In this document: piece after piece, positions 1 to 10,926 of the stretch | Layout of the letters: every line of letters begins with the position of its first letter | Numbering within the stretch: position 1 is the stretch's first letter | Assembly: GCA_022385805.1 (NCBI GenBank) | Contig: MU277691.1 | Coordinates: 183,366 to 247,365 of the forward strand | Direction of reading: 5' to 3' | From: Pilatotrama ljubarskyi | Taxonomy: Eukaryota; Basidiomycota; Agaricomycetes; Polyporales; Polyporaceae | DNA: 64,000 nt | The notes under the pieces: model-generated | The model's input: only the letters and a program-made list of their open reading frames with translations | The model's database searches: none | What the model was told of the DNA's origin: nothing | Position numbers and translations under genes: made by a program

Positions 1-52
1 GTCCAGAAGCGATGTCCTCGTCGAGCGAGCCAATCGAGGGTGCGCCAAATAT

Positions 53-1597
53 TCACTTCAGAGATGCGAATCCGACAGCATTTTCCGCGAAGGAGAACGC
101 AGTGTACACGTTCTTCATGAAGCTACGACAATCGTGAGCCCGGCGTTACATTTCGGTAGAGTGTGAATTCTCCCTCACCTATCTCCCAGCAGCCACACCT
201 GATCCCCCAGGCCGACATCTTGACCAGCAAGGGCACCGACGCATTGGCCTGAACCCGCCTCGGTCTCTCCGAGATTCAGACTGAAAAGTATGTCAACGCT
301 CTGCTCGGCCCGAAGAGCGATGAGGTACTGACTTCGCTGCGCTGATCTCCCAAGACTTGCCACCCCAACTGAATGCGATCTTAGGAGGGGCATCGCACGG
401 GTAAGAGTAGTACCCGTCGGCCTCATCGTACAATTCCGACCCCTTCACGGCAGCGTACACTTTCTTCACAGCGTCGGGCGGGCCGTACATGATTGTCGTC
501 CCGGAGTCGATGACCGTCCGGAAACTTGGCACGGCCTTCACGGTTTTGCCGTTCACCACCGCTTGCGCGCCGCCGATTTGCCAGAACCCATCCTTAGACG
601 AGACGTTGTGGTATTCGAGGGAACCCTTGTACAGCGACGTGTTCGTGCCGCCAATGTAGAGCTCAGAGCCCGTCGTCGCGAGCTTGAAAGCGAAGACGTT
701 CTTAGCCGCGTGTTCCTGCTTAAAGGCGTTGATGACGAACGGGTTCTGGCAGTTCGAATATCAGCACGGATGGGGTTCCCTGTCAAGCTGAAGATGGGAG
801 CAGCACCTGTCCGAGATTGGAGATGGCAGGGAACGCCAGTCCAAGCACGCCGTCCACCGGATCTTCGCCGAACTCAGATGACTCTCTCATAACAGCGGAG
901 AAGTATTGTCTGGTAGCGTTTATACCGCCAACGGTCACTATATACATCCCGTCAGAGTTCGCCGGAGAATCGAGGGGCGTTAGCGTCCATACCTGTGTCG
1001 GTGAAGATTGGACCGGAGGCTGAGGAGCCGTCTCCATACTCGATCTCGAAGGTGCCGTTGTTCTTCACCGAGGTCGATGACGCCGCCGGGTCGTACAGCT
1101 GGTGCGACTCGCACGTCTTGCAGGACGAGGACGGCACCCAGAGGTCTGACGAGCCCGTATCGAAGTCGATCAAGAAGTCCACCGGGGGAGTCCCAATGGA
1201 GACCGTCCCGGCCCATTCCGAGTCGTCCTCGAGGTCTGTGAGCGGCACGCTCTGTCTCTTCTTGAGGACGTCTGCGGGGTATGTAGCGAGAGCCGGAATC
1301 CTCGTCACGTTCTCAGGCAGCCGCCCGGTGTTGCGGTGGAAGTTGATGATGTTTCTGCGGTACTTGCTGGTTGGGCGTGTCAGCTGTACTTGGCCAAGAA
1401 CGAAAGGACGCAGCAGCTGCGTACTTGACAATCTTGACGCTGTGGCGCTTGGCCTCGAGAAGGTCAAACGTCCCATCGGCCTTGGTGAGTCGACTACGTT
1501 TTTGCAAAGGTATCCGGACGACGCCATCGCCTTCGTAGGGCACGGCAGTAGCGAGGAAGGCGAAGGCCAAGACGATCAAGACAGTTTTGCACGACAT
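53..1597 (-). CDS. Secreted pepsin-type (A1) aspartic protease
   Basis: Secreted endopeptidase of the pepsin A1 family. Six exons spliced by eye: 1597-1425, 1366-993, 937-807, 745-333, 280-179, 122-53; they sum to 420 codons plus stop, normal for the family. The start at 1597 opens a hydrophobic signal peptide (MSCKTVLIVLAFAFLATA). A propeptide follows, ending near a dibasic KKR at residues 93-95 that suits Kex2-like processing. Both catalytic aspartates are visible: DTGSS near residue 127 and DSGTT near residue 306; the flap tyrosine lies in YGDGSS. No C-terminal hydrophobic tail or GPI signal is seen, so secretion as a soluble enzyme is inferred. Introns are 52-61 nt. An upstream gene (PAB2) lies on the same strand 0.8 kb away. 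Assignment to the family is firm; substrate preference is unknown. Confidence 0.93.
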
Positions 1598-2388
1598 TGC
1601 GGTGCCCAAGGTGGAGGTAGGAGGCCCCGGGCAGAGGAGGAGAGGTTGGTGCCGCAAGAGCATTTGTCGAGTACATCCTTATAGACAGACCGGACCTTCG
1701 GGCGATTTGAGCGGCGCAGAATCGTGATATGGATGGCTGCTGCTTGCCTATCACTTTTCATTCCGGGGAGATCGAAGAAGGTACAAGGAATTGTACTCGC
1801 TCTCACCTAGGCCGTCACTGAAATCTTGAACGGTGGCAAAAGATGTAGTGTGTTAGATATAGCCAACTGCCACTGGCGCGTCCATTCATGCATGTAGAAG
1901 CAAGATACGTCAGCACATATCTGCTTCGTCAATTGATCAACACCCCACGGCGCGTCTATCTGCTGACGAGGTCTTCGAGTTGTTCATGAGGCTATGCGAG
2001 CATACATCTTGCCGTGCGAAGGCAGGAGCGCGTTACCACCAGATGCTTCCAGTTGGTGGTCTAGGCAATGCACCCAAACCTGAACGTAACATTAGCATGC
2101 GGATAGCTGAGGGAACATCGTTATAATCGCACTTGCCACAAGCCTCGCCGGAGACAGCATGCAACAACGCGACTGGGTCAGAGATTTTGCCGGCTGCTCC
2201 CGATATTCTTCCTTTGTAATACCAAGGCCGCCGACAGCGGCTGGATATGTGTAGTTTAGGGGATTATGGCACGCGAATGGCGGCAAGAAATGCAACGAAA
2301 TAGGAAGGCATACCGCCCGATGTTACAGTCATAGATAATAATTACACAGCAGAGCGAAAACAGACATCCGCAGTCCACTTTGAGGCAC
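1598..2388. other. Intergenic: protease promoter and PAB2 3' flank
   Basis: Between the protease start and the stop of the next gene, both on the minus strand. It should hold the protease promoter and the 3' UTR of PAB2. No coding exon, repeat or RNA gene was recognised. Confidence 0.6.
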
Positions 2389-3280
2389 TCAGAAGCCTCG
2401 GCCTCGTCCCCTACAATAAGAATTAGCATGACGGGCAGCAGCGACGCGAACAGCGAGGTGAACACTAACCTGCCACGCGCACGGTACGGCGTGTACCCGA
2501 ATGAACCTCCTCGGTAACCCCCTCGGTAGCCTCCCCTGTAACCGCCCCTCCCACGCCCACGCGCGTTGAAACCAGGGATATTTGTCCGTTTGGGGGTGAC
2601 CTGGGGTGATGAGCGTGTTGAGCATAGCGTGGTGAGTGTGAAAGAGATATGGAAACCTTGATGAGACGCCCACGGAAGAGCGAGTTGTCCATCGCTAGAG
2701 CAGCATCGACGAATTCCGGCTCCGCAAACTCGACATATGCGTAGCTGATGTCACGGTCCATTCTCAGCACCACCATGCATTGACGGATACGAGGATGACC
2801 TACCCCTTTGGATGTCCCGTGAACTTGTCACAGAGGATGGTCACCCGGTTGATGGTCCCACACGCTTGGAAATGCTGTTGAATCTCTTCTGGGGTGGCAG
2901 AGTAATCCACCTATATCTTCTTTGAGCCTGCATTCGGCACGAAGGCTATAGACTGAACGTACGTTTCCGACATATATACTTCGACTGTCAGCAGCCGCCT
3001 TGTCCTCCTCCGTCTCCATCGGTACTTGGTCGCCTGTGGGAGTACTCCGTTCGGCCTTCTCGGCTGCAGCTTGCAATTCTCTGAGCTTGTTGGCCTCTCT
3101 CTCCATTTCCTCCACGCGCTGCTTCATGAGCAGGATTTCCTGAGGGCAGCAAAGGCCACTTCAGCCTGATGCGCCCAGAAAGCAACATCGAGCATGACGT
3201 ACCGGGTCATCCTCCTCAGCGTTGTCGATTGCGTTCTCGGCAGCATCGTTGGTGGGATTCGTAGCCTCAGTGTCAGCCAT
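2389..3280 (-). CDS. PAB2: Nuclear poly(A)-binding protein, Pab2/PABPN1 type
   Basis: RNA-binding protein of the Pab2/PABPN1 family, which binds growing poly(A) tails and assists nuclear RNA processing. Six exons: 3280-3203, 3139-2963, 2910-2804, 2744-2657, 2600-2470, 2410-2389, giving 200 aa, close to the S. pombe Pab2 length. Order: acidic N-terminus, a coiled-coil helix (about residues 30-60, starting [19 protein letters not shown]), one RRM with RNP2 (IYVGNV, near residue 81) and RNP1 (GYAYVEF, near residue 120), then an [12 protein letters not shown] tail typical of arginine-methylated PABPN1. RNP2 is split by an intron. The start at 3280 is the first ATG, followed by MADTEATN. The coiled coil directly before a single RRM separates this from SR proteins and from cytoplasmic PABP, which has four RRMs. 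Confidence is high. Confidence 0.93.
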
Positions 3281-3867
3281 GGCGGAGGTGTACAGAACAA
3301 AGAGAGACACAGGGAGACTGCGGCAAGGAGCGTGTGGTGAACGAGTCGAACTTGTGCTGTGGCCGTGGCAAGCTGAGACTCGAAAGTTTCCGACAGGGCC
3401 GTGACCCCGCACCGTGACGTAGCCCAGGCACGTGATTTGCGCGTCTCGTCACGCCGCGTAAATGAGCTCAACGCGTCGCGGCCTTCGCATGAAGTTCTTC
3501 ACTAGCCGCGCTGGCACCATGGATGGCCTCAGAATTCTTGGCCTTAGGCACGCGTTGGTTATAATATCCTGTACGAGATGTTAGAAGGTGCATTGGACAA
3601 AGAGCCAGAGGACAGAGCAAGCAGTTACATTAGGCGCCTACAAGCTGAGGGGTTCAGTGTTGCAAATAAGTAGAATTACTTCAAACTGCACGCCACTGAC
3701 ACTGGCACCTTGTCCCGGACGCCATACAAAGTGTTGGCGCAAAGTAGGTCCTATGCCATGCCTCGCTCTGCAAATACATAGATTTTGCGCTGAGGTTCTG
3801 CACCATTTCAAGCGCTCGGCAAATATATGCACCTAGAGTTCCACCTGGGCCCGCTACATACTGCAGC
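3281..3867. other. Intergenic: divergent region PAB2 / MYND gene 1
   Basis: A 587-nt divergent spacer between the PAB2 start (minus) and the first MYND gene (plus). It should carry both promoters. No coding or repeated sequence was recognised. Confidence 0.55.
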
Positions 3868-5402
3868 ATGAGCTTCTTCGGCGAAGTTGAGCCGGTCGAC
3901 GCAAATACACGACGAGCAGCGCGACGGAGGTACGTAGTACAGGCTCGCTCGACAGTCATGGGAGGCCGTCAGCTCACAGAGCGTGACGGGTCTACAGCCT
4001 CCAGAAAGCAAACGATCTGTTCCGCGCGCAGCAATATGAGCGCTCCATCCCCTACTTCGTGCAAGCTCTCCAGGACTACGACAACGTCGACTGGATCGTG
4101 CTGAAAGCATGGCGCCTTCCTGACAAGGCGATGGCTCTCGAGCTCCTCACCATTGTCGAGTCTACCTGTGAGTTGGGCGGATAGCCCTCAGGCTTGGTCG
4201 AGGGGCTCATACTTACCTCTGCCCTGTTTCCTCAAACAGCTCGGGCTCGCCTTAAGGAATCGCTGGGTCAAGATTGCTTCGAAGAAAGCTTTTATGCCTA
4301 CGGGGAGTTCTGGGGTCTCTTCGGAACACGTCCGTACATGCGTACCCTAGGCGCCATAGCACGGATCTCCTACGACTGCGGCGACTTGGATAGAGCCATG
4401 TGAGTTTTGAAGCGAGCCTCAGTGAGCGTTGCTAGCGGAGGATAGCGACTGATCGTATTCATTCGCAGCGCCGCGAGCTCTGAAGCGCTTCGGCTCTGCC
4501 ATGGGGACAACATGGGACAACGCTACATGCTCGGCACATTGCTCATCAAGGCGGGACGTTTCGCGGACGCGCTCTCGTTTTGCCAAGTCTGGTTCGACCC
4601 TCAGTATGACGGCTGCGGCCGCCCACGCGGCGGCTGCGAGTTCCATCAGCCCAACGCGGAGCCTCTCACACAAAGCACCGTCGACTGGCTGAGCAAGCCC
4701 TGGTCGCCCGCGAACCTCTTGCTGGATGCTGCTTTGGCCGCATTCCGCCTCTGGGGAGACTGCGAGCTGGCAAGGCAGTACCTGCGTCTTGGCACCCGCG
4801 CCTCCGCTCATCTTCACGAAGCTGCTGGCGATGCGCGACCAGCCGAGTACGTGCTCGATACATCGTGAGTGGTGAAAGATTCTCACGTCATCATGTAGAC
4901 GCACCCCTCAAGAAATCTCGCCCCGCCAACGGGCCAGAAGAAGCCCATGATTATCGCTGGCTTGCACACGATCTCTGGACCGAACCTGACGTATGGGCGT
5001 GGATCAACGGGAATGAGGACGTCATGGATAGCGTAACCAAGACTTGTGCCCGTGACGGCTGTGATCGCCGAGAGACGCGCCCTCTGCAGTTCAAGGAATG
5101 CTCCGGCTGCAAGCAGGTAGTCTACTGCGGACAGGGATGCCAGAGAGCAGACTGGCCGTCGCACAAGCCCGGTGAGTGGCTATAGGCATTTTGCGGCTAT
5201 GGACGTACCTCATACACTCGGAACACGTGTTGTGCGCTCTCCAGCATGCACTGGGCAAGAAGCAGGCACCGGTTCGACGCCGGGCTTGTCGCAGGTCGAG
5301 ATGGCTGTCTCGGCCATGACGATCGAGAGCGACGAGGGATCCGAGTCGGACTTCATGGATACCCTCTCAGATGACGACGCTCCCTACCACTTCGCCTGCT
5401 AG
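3868..5402 (+). CDS. MYND zinc-finger protein, tandem copy 1, with apparent 1-nt frameshift
   Basis: First of two tandem MYND-finger paralogues. Exons by eye: 3868-3929, 3998-4167, 4240-4399, 4469-4846, 4899-5171, 5245-5402. The N-terminal two thirds is a helical, TPR-like region (QKANDLFRAQQYERSIPYF...) shared with copy 2; the C-terminus is a MYND zinc finger with a full Cys/His set split by the last intron (CARDGC...CSGC...YCGQGC...SHKPAC). The tail is acidic. Exons 2, 3 and 5 are the same length as in copy 2 (170, 160 and 273 nt), but exon 4 is 378 instead of 383 nt. Around 4790 the frame matching copy 2 shifts by one base, so the literal reading ends before the MYND finger. This is either a decayed copy or a sequencing/assembly error. 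MYND fingers bind proline-rich partners; the specific role is unknown. Confidence 0.75.
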
Positions 5403-5606
5403 ATACCTTGGATCGCCGCATGTGTTCTGCGGCAGACGCGTGATTCCGGTTTGTCTGATGGCAACTCTGCAATTCTGCCATTGCAGTGGGGGTTTCGGGT
5501 TTCGCACCTACTAGATGTGTAACATACCGTTCGTAGATAGGGTTGTATTTGTGTATCTCACATGTCGTCCTCTGACATCTTTTTCCGATTGCGGCTGAGT
5601 GGTTGC

Positions 5607-6613
5607 TACACGGCCGGACAGATGGCAGGTGGGATTCAGGTGGGATGCAAATCTAGTGGATTACAACGGCAATCATGTAAGAATCCAATTGGAAGTTCAC
5701 TTGGATTCCGCCCGCCAGGAAATCAGCTGGGAAACAAACTAGCGCCACCTGGATTCCAGCGATCGCATCACTGGCGCATCTCCATCCACCTTGCATTCAA
5801 GAGTCTGGCTGCTGGCTCGCTCGAATACGCACTTTGCGCTTTTCCGACGGGCTCTGGGGTGATGTCTCAGGGGGGTCTCGGGCGCTCGACAGCGACCTCA
5901 TCTTGTCTCCAACGTCCACGTCACCAAGGTCTTTGACTCTCCTCGTCTGCCCCTCTCTCTGCTCCTGCTGCCCTTCTATTGCCCTTCGTGTCTACTACTG
6001 AGTACTGAGTCTCTCCTGTTTACATCACTCCACACTCCATTGCTCAGAATATGTCAAGCTCTCGTGAGCCACGGTGGTGAGTCATCTTGCCTGTATCCAT
6101 CCATGCCGGCAGCCAGCTCAGTGCGACACCTGCGACCTCGTGCATGGCGGGACTCCAGTCTTCTGCTCATGACCTCCTAGAAGTAAGTGTCCTGCATCAG
6201 CTATGCTGATTTCGCTCCCGAGGCCATCCTGCCCTACTACGTAGTCAATAGTACCCCGCCGTTGCCAGTGTCATATGCGTGCGTTAACGGCCTTCGTTTG
6301 TACTTAGCATGTACTGCTGCCATTGAATAACAATGACCATTATCTTATTTGTTACGGTACTACTCGAATGCTCAATATGAGGGAGGACTGGGGCTCGATG
6401 TGCAGCTCATGCCTGGGGTTGCTCCAGGTCACGATTGCCATATTTGTGGCTAGTTTTTCTTTCGGTTTCCATGAGGTCGAACCTTGGCGAATCAATGGTC
6501 AGGTCGTTGGAATCCAGGTGTTTTCCGGACAGGTGGATTCCAAGTGATCTCGCGCTGGACGCCAGTGATTTTATTTCCATTTGGATTCCACGCGCGGACT
6601 GTCCGGCGGTGTA
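5607..6613. mobile_element. Non-autonomous DNA transposon (MITE-like) with long inverted arms, TA target site
   Basis: The stretch between the two MYND genes (5403-6775) has no gene but is framed by inverted ends. TACACGGCCGGACA at 5607-5620 matches the reverse complement of TGTCCGGCGGTGTA at 6600-6613 at 13 of 14 positions. Similarity continues inwards through repeated TGGATTCC motifs: CACCTGGATTCCA near 5750 faces its inverted copy near 6515, and ACTTGGATTCC near 5700 faces one near 6545. The arms are thus roughly 190 nt each. TA flanks both ends, as expected for a TA target duplication (Tc1/mariner or PIF-like), but the superfamily is not proven. No transposase reading frame is present, so the element is non-autonomous. 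Confidence 0.7.
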
Positions 6614-6775
6614 CTTCCTCCTTCCTTCAACCCGAGGCGGCGAGGCGAGGTGTCACGGTCGCGTGCCGTAACACTCCACCTAAGCGAGTCACTGACGCGT
6701 CAGCGCGTGCTTGTCTTCACTTCGTCTGCAACATCTGAACTTGTTGAATTCTTGTGAAAATCGAGTGCACGCATC

Positions 6776-8287
6776 ATGAACCGTCGTATGGGAGCGGAAG
6801 CCTTCATGGGCGTCGGGGGCGGGATGGTCTCGAAGGAGGCGGCCAGAAAGTGAGTCCTTGAACGCGTCGTCTACGTGTCTGCAAGCCGCTGACGGAAAGA
6901 CCTCGATATAGTCTTGAGAAGGCCGAAGATCTGTGTCGCCGTCGCAAGCCCGAGCAGGCGCTCCCGTACCTGTACAAGGCCATGGAGGATCCCAACAACC
7001 TGGACGCGGCTGTCCAGATGGCCTTTCTCATGCCCACGCTCACGATGGGCGTGAACCTGCTTGAAGAGGCAGCCGAGCGCGGTATGGAGCCCTACGCGAT
7101 TGTGCAGCAGAAGCACGATCTGACACTACGTATGCCAGGACGCGCCCACTTGAAGAGATACCTGGGACCCACCTGCTTTGATGACGGCGACCAATACGTG
7201 GGGCGCTTTTGGAGCCTTCTTGAGACACGTCCGTACATGCGTGTTCTCCAGGCCATCGTGCGACTCGCCTTCGAGAACAAAGACTACAACAAGTCTGCGT
7301 GAGCATCCGTACAGCCTTCTCCATTCATCTCGAGCACTGACACGCACCCACGCTGTCAGCGACACCATCATCGAGATGCTGCGTCTTTGCCCCGGCGACA
7401 ACTTGGGCCAGCGTGACTGGCTTGGTTCTGTCCTCCTCCAGGCCGGTCGGACTGAGCAGGCGCTATCCTTTGCACAAGCCTGGCTTGATCCCTCGAAGCA
7501 CGACGAGTACAGCGCTCCCCCACGTGGTGGATGCACCTTCGAGCCACCAAGCAAAACCCCGCTTTCGCAGGATTTCATCAAGGAAAACAAGGAACATGGC
7601 CCCGGCGCCATCCTCTACACCGCGGCCCTGGCGTCATTCAAGCTGTGGGGCGACTGCGAAATTGCGCGACAGTACCTGAGAATTTCGGCCAGTGTGAACC
7701 CCAACGTGATCCTCAAAGTGCTCGCAAAGGTGGACAAACCAAGTACGTTCCTCGCCCAAGGCAGCGGACCCGCTGAGAGCGCGCTAACCCTCGCTGGTTC
7801 GCAGAGTCACTGAACTTCTCGCCACGCACGTTCAATGGCCCGGAAGCAGCACATGACTACTTGTGGCTCACTCAGGACCTGTGGATGGCTCCAAATGTCT
7901 GGGAATGGGCGAACAGCGACGCGGAAGTCAAGTCATACGTCCTCAAGAAGTGTTCGCGTGAGGGGTGCAATACCCGCGAAGTGCGCGCCGCCGAGTTCAA
8001 GCGCTGTGGCGGCTGCAGGGAGGTCGTCTACTGCGGCCAGGCGTGCCAGAAGGACGACTGGAAGACGCACAAACCGAGTGCGTACCTCGCGCAATTGAAT
8101 GCCGTGCCATCGTGATCGGTGCCGCTGACGCATAACGTTATCGTCAGGATGCAAAGAACACCAGGAGCAGAAGGCCTACCTCAAAGTCCTAATGGGCGGC
8201 GGCCGGTCGGCTCCTCGTTCTGGGAGCAGCCCTATCGTCGCATCGGCGGACTTCACCGCGGCTGGGATCTCCACCATGTTCCATTGA
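6776..8287 (+). CDS. MYND zinc-finger protein, tandem copy 2 (intact)
   Basis: Intact paralogue of the gene at 3868-5402. Exons: 6776-6849, 6912-7081, 7139-7298, 7360-7742, 7805-8077, 8148-8287; 399 aa. The segment 7082-7138 is 57 nt with no stop and could be read through. It has GTATGG...CCAG ends and a CTGAC branch-like site, and removing it makes exons 2 and 3 exactly as long (170 and 160 nt, phase 1) as in copy 1, so I treat it as an intron. The N-terminal region is helical and TPR-like (LEKAEDLCRRRKPEQALPYL...). The C-terminal MYND finger carries CSREGC...CGGC...YCGQAC...HKPRCKEH. MYND domains mediate protein contacts; substrates are unknown and no SET domain is present, so this is not a SMYD methyltransferase. 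High confidence in structure, low in function. Confidence 0.85.
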
Positions 8288-10926
8288 AGGCGCAGCGTCT
8301 GCTGCTCCGAGCCTGAATCTCCCGAATCTCGGCAAAGAGTTTGGGCTCGGGCGCGGAAGCTGGCGAGAGTTCAGGCCTCGGAAGAAGCGCGTGTTCCCCC
8401 GATAGCGACAAGCCCCCAGCGGATCTGCATTGATCATCGGACAGACGCCTCGGCGAGCCCGTGCGTCGCGTCTCTGCAGCACATCTCTTGAGAGTCTCGA
8501 GCCCTCCCGCGCAGAAGAGGCAAAAACGAGCTACCAACCTCCCGCGCGCGTACGCCCACGGACGTCTGGGCAGGTACTCTCCGGCCACCCTCGACCACCC
8601 TCACCCTCACCCTCGCCCTTGTCCCTCCCTCCCCATCTCATCCCATCCCTGCCACCCGGGCTCGCCGTGTGCCGCGCGCGGAGCGCCCGTGTGATTCGTG
8701 TGTATATATCCCGTGCGAGATGCCTACTGAGATGCAAAAGGCCCACCCTGGCCACCGGGCGCAGGCTGCCCAGTCAGAGTTCGGCCCCCCGTTCTTGCAT
8801 TCGTCCGCGGCCGGCTGCTTCTTGTGATCTCGTCCCGTCCCGTGTGCTCGTCTGCGTCCGCTATCGCGCTGCCTCGACTCGCCCACCGCGTTAGCGCACC
8901 CTGCGCGCACCCACGCTCGCCACGCTTCGGAGACTCTGCGCCATCTCGGGATCTAGGGTTCGAGCGCCGTCTCTCTTTCCTCTCTCTCTTCCTTTCCTTT
9001 CCGCCTGCCGTCTAATACACCCTCCGGAGCCACCATGACGCAGCGTTCGCATTCGCACACCCTAGACCGCCCTATCGAAGGCCGGCATCATGTACATGCA
9101 GGCTGTATATACCCATGCCCCATCCCGAGTACCAATATTATTACAACAGTGACGAGTCCCACCCAGTGTGGCGAAGCTGCGCCCGCGTACGTACCACACG
9201 CAGCTTCGTGAATTCTAGCGAGTGCTTTAGGCTGGAGCGGGCGGAGCTGCGAAGGCGTCCGGGGAGGGTACTAACGTACCTCCAACGTGCCCGGCGACGC
9301 GACAGACTCTTTGAATTTGCGAGTAGTGCCGAAGCACTTGCTACGTACGTGTGGAATCCGAGGCAATCGACATCGTCGCTTCTGGTTCTGTTATAGTGCG
9401 CCTCTGCTGTGGCCATTACCCTCGCGGGGGAACACGTATCGATCGCGGAGCCATCCGCTCGGATCGTGGCCCAAGCTATTGGCCCTGGAGCTACCTCTGC
9501 GTCTGTGAAAGGGGCAGAGCGAAGGTGTCCGCGCAGAGAAACCACGCCGTGCGAGCGGTCACTGCAAAATTCACAATATCTCGACGCGCAGACGGAGACG
9601 TCGAGGATCCGAAGGCGATTATATATTAACGGTTACCTGTCTACGATACGTACATACAGCGCGGGCGCGACACGTCATGTACAGCAAAGAAGCCGTCGTC
9701 GAACCTGGGGATCTACGCTGCTGCACGAAAGCGGTTACTGTAAAACGGGAGGGCATAGGGCTGCAGCCGTTGCGGCTGTGGCTCCAAGAGCGAGCCAGAA
9801 GGTCAGCCGCGGGGTAAGTTCGAGGGGATAGCGAAGTGGAAGAGTACGATAAGCAGTTAAACGGCGAGGGACAGCGGGAGGAAGGGCGGTACGATATGTT
9901 CGGAGAGGAGGGGAGAGGAGAAGGGGAGGTGCATGGTGAGGTCACAGAAGAAGCGGTGGGAAGGGGGGGGGCGATAATGAAAGAGCTGCGGAAAGGCTAT
10001 TATGATCGAGGCCACATGAGGCACGGTGAGGAGGAGATAGTGACACACAGCAAGGGACGCCGGGGCAGAGGGATGCTGGGTAAAAAGTGCGAGGGAGGGA
10101 GAGAGGGAAGGAGGAAGGGGAAGCGAGGCGTGCATAAACAGTACGATAGCAGAAGGAACATTCCAGACGACCGATCATTAACGGGGGAGAACGGGGACGA
10201 GGACGAGAACCGGAATAGGAATGGGAGGCGGACTGTGGGACGGCCGGGGTTGGGTGGTATGGTTTGGCAGGGGGTATGCGGAAAGCGATGCGCGGTGGCG
10301 ATAACTGAATGACGACGAACGGCCTATGTGGACGGACGGGTCGATAAATTACGCGGGACACTGCGGTGCAGCGGCGACCACGGAACTGTCAAATGCGATG
10401 CTGCGAGTAGGCGGTATGGATGTAGAGTTGCGTCGAACCATAAACGCGGCGCCGAAAAATATGGCCGCGGTGCGAGTCAGGACTTGACTTGGTGAGAGGA
10501 CGGTTGAAGGGGCTAAGGGAGAATAAACCGGACGGGGGCCTCCAACCTGGTCGGAGTCATGCGCTAAGGATATAGCGTACTTTTTGTTCTGGGCGCGAAC
10601 GGGGTACGATGGTGCCAATGATACGTGGAACTGGTACGATTCCGCCGGTCGCCTTTCTCGAGGTAAACACCGAGGCCGCCAGGGCGCGCGATCGGGTATT
10701 TATGGGAATGACGGGAATACAGTGCCACTTTCGCCAGGAGGACGAGGCGGGTGGAATGCGGACGTTTCACGACATCGATAGGCCCGTCGGAGACGACGAG
10801 GGTAAGAACGGGCTACGAAGCGCTCACGGCGACGCACCGAGCTCGGGCCAGCAGCCTTCGCGCTCCCGACGTCCGTTTCCCGACGGTCCCCCGTCTCCTC
10901 CCGCCGGCGACCTGCGTGAAACTAGT
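8288..10926. other. Long gene-poor stretch; possible unrecognised short transcript near 9035
   Basis: A 2.6-kb spacer. On the plus strand it looks promoter-like: C-rich repeats near 8590-8650, a TATATA box near 8702, a long CT tract at 8970-9010, then an ATG in good context (GCCACCATGA) at 9035. That ATG opens a 58-codon frame to 9211, which contains a consensus donor (GTACGTACC) near its end; the product is not recognisable. From 9830 to 10120 the plus strand is strongly purine-biased, including a run of nine or more G near 9963, which produces long open frames by composition alone. The remainder is probably the 3' flank of the F-box gene. Confidence 0.4.

Noticed and set aside
995..1684. 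229-codon plus-strand frame over the protease
   Set aside because: Antisense of exons carrying the protease catalytic motifs; no family features of its own.
9836..10312. 158-codon plus-strand frame, Gly/Arg/Glu-rich
   Set aside because: Produced by a purine-biased stretch; no codon or domain signal, no plausible promoter or splice partners.
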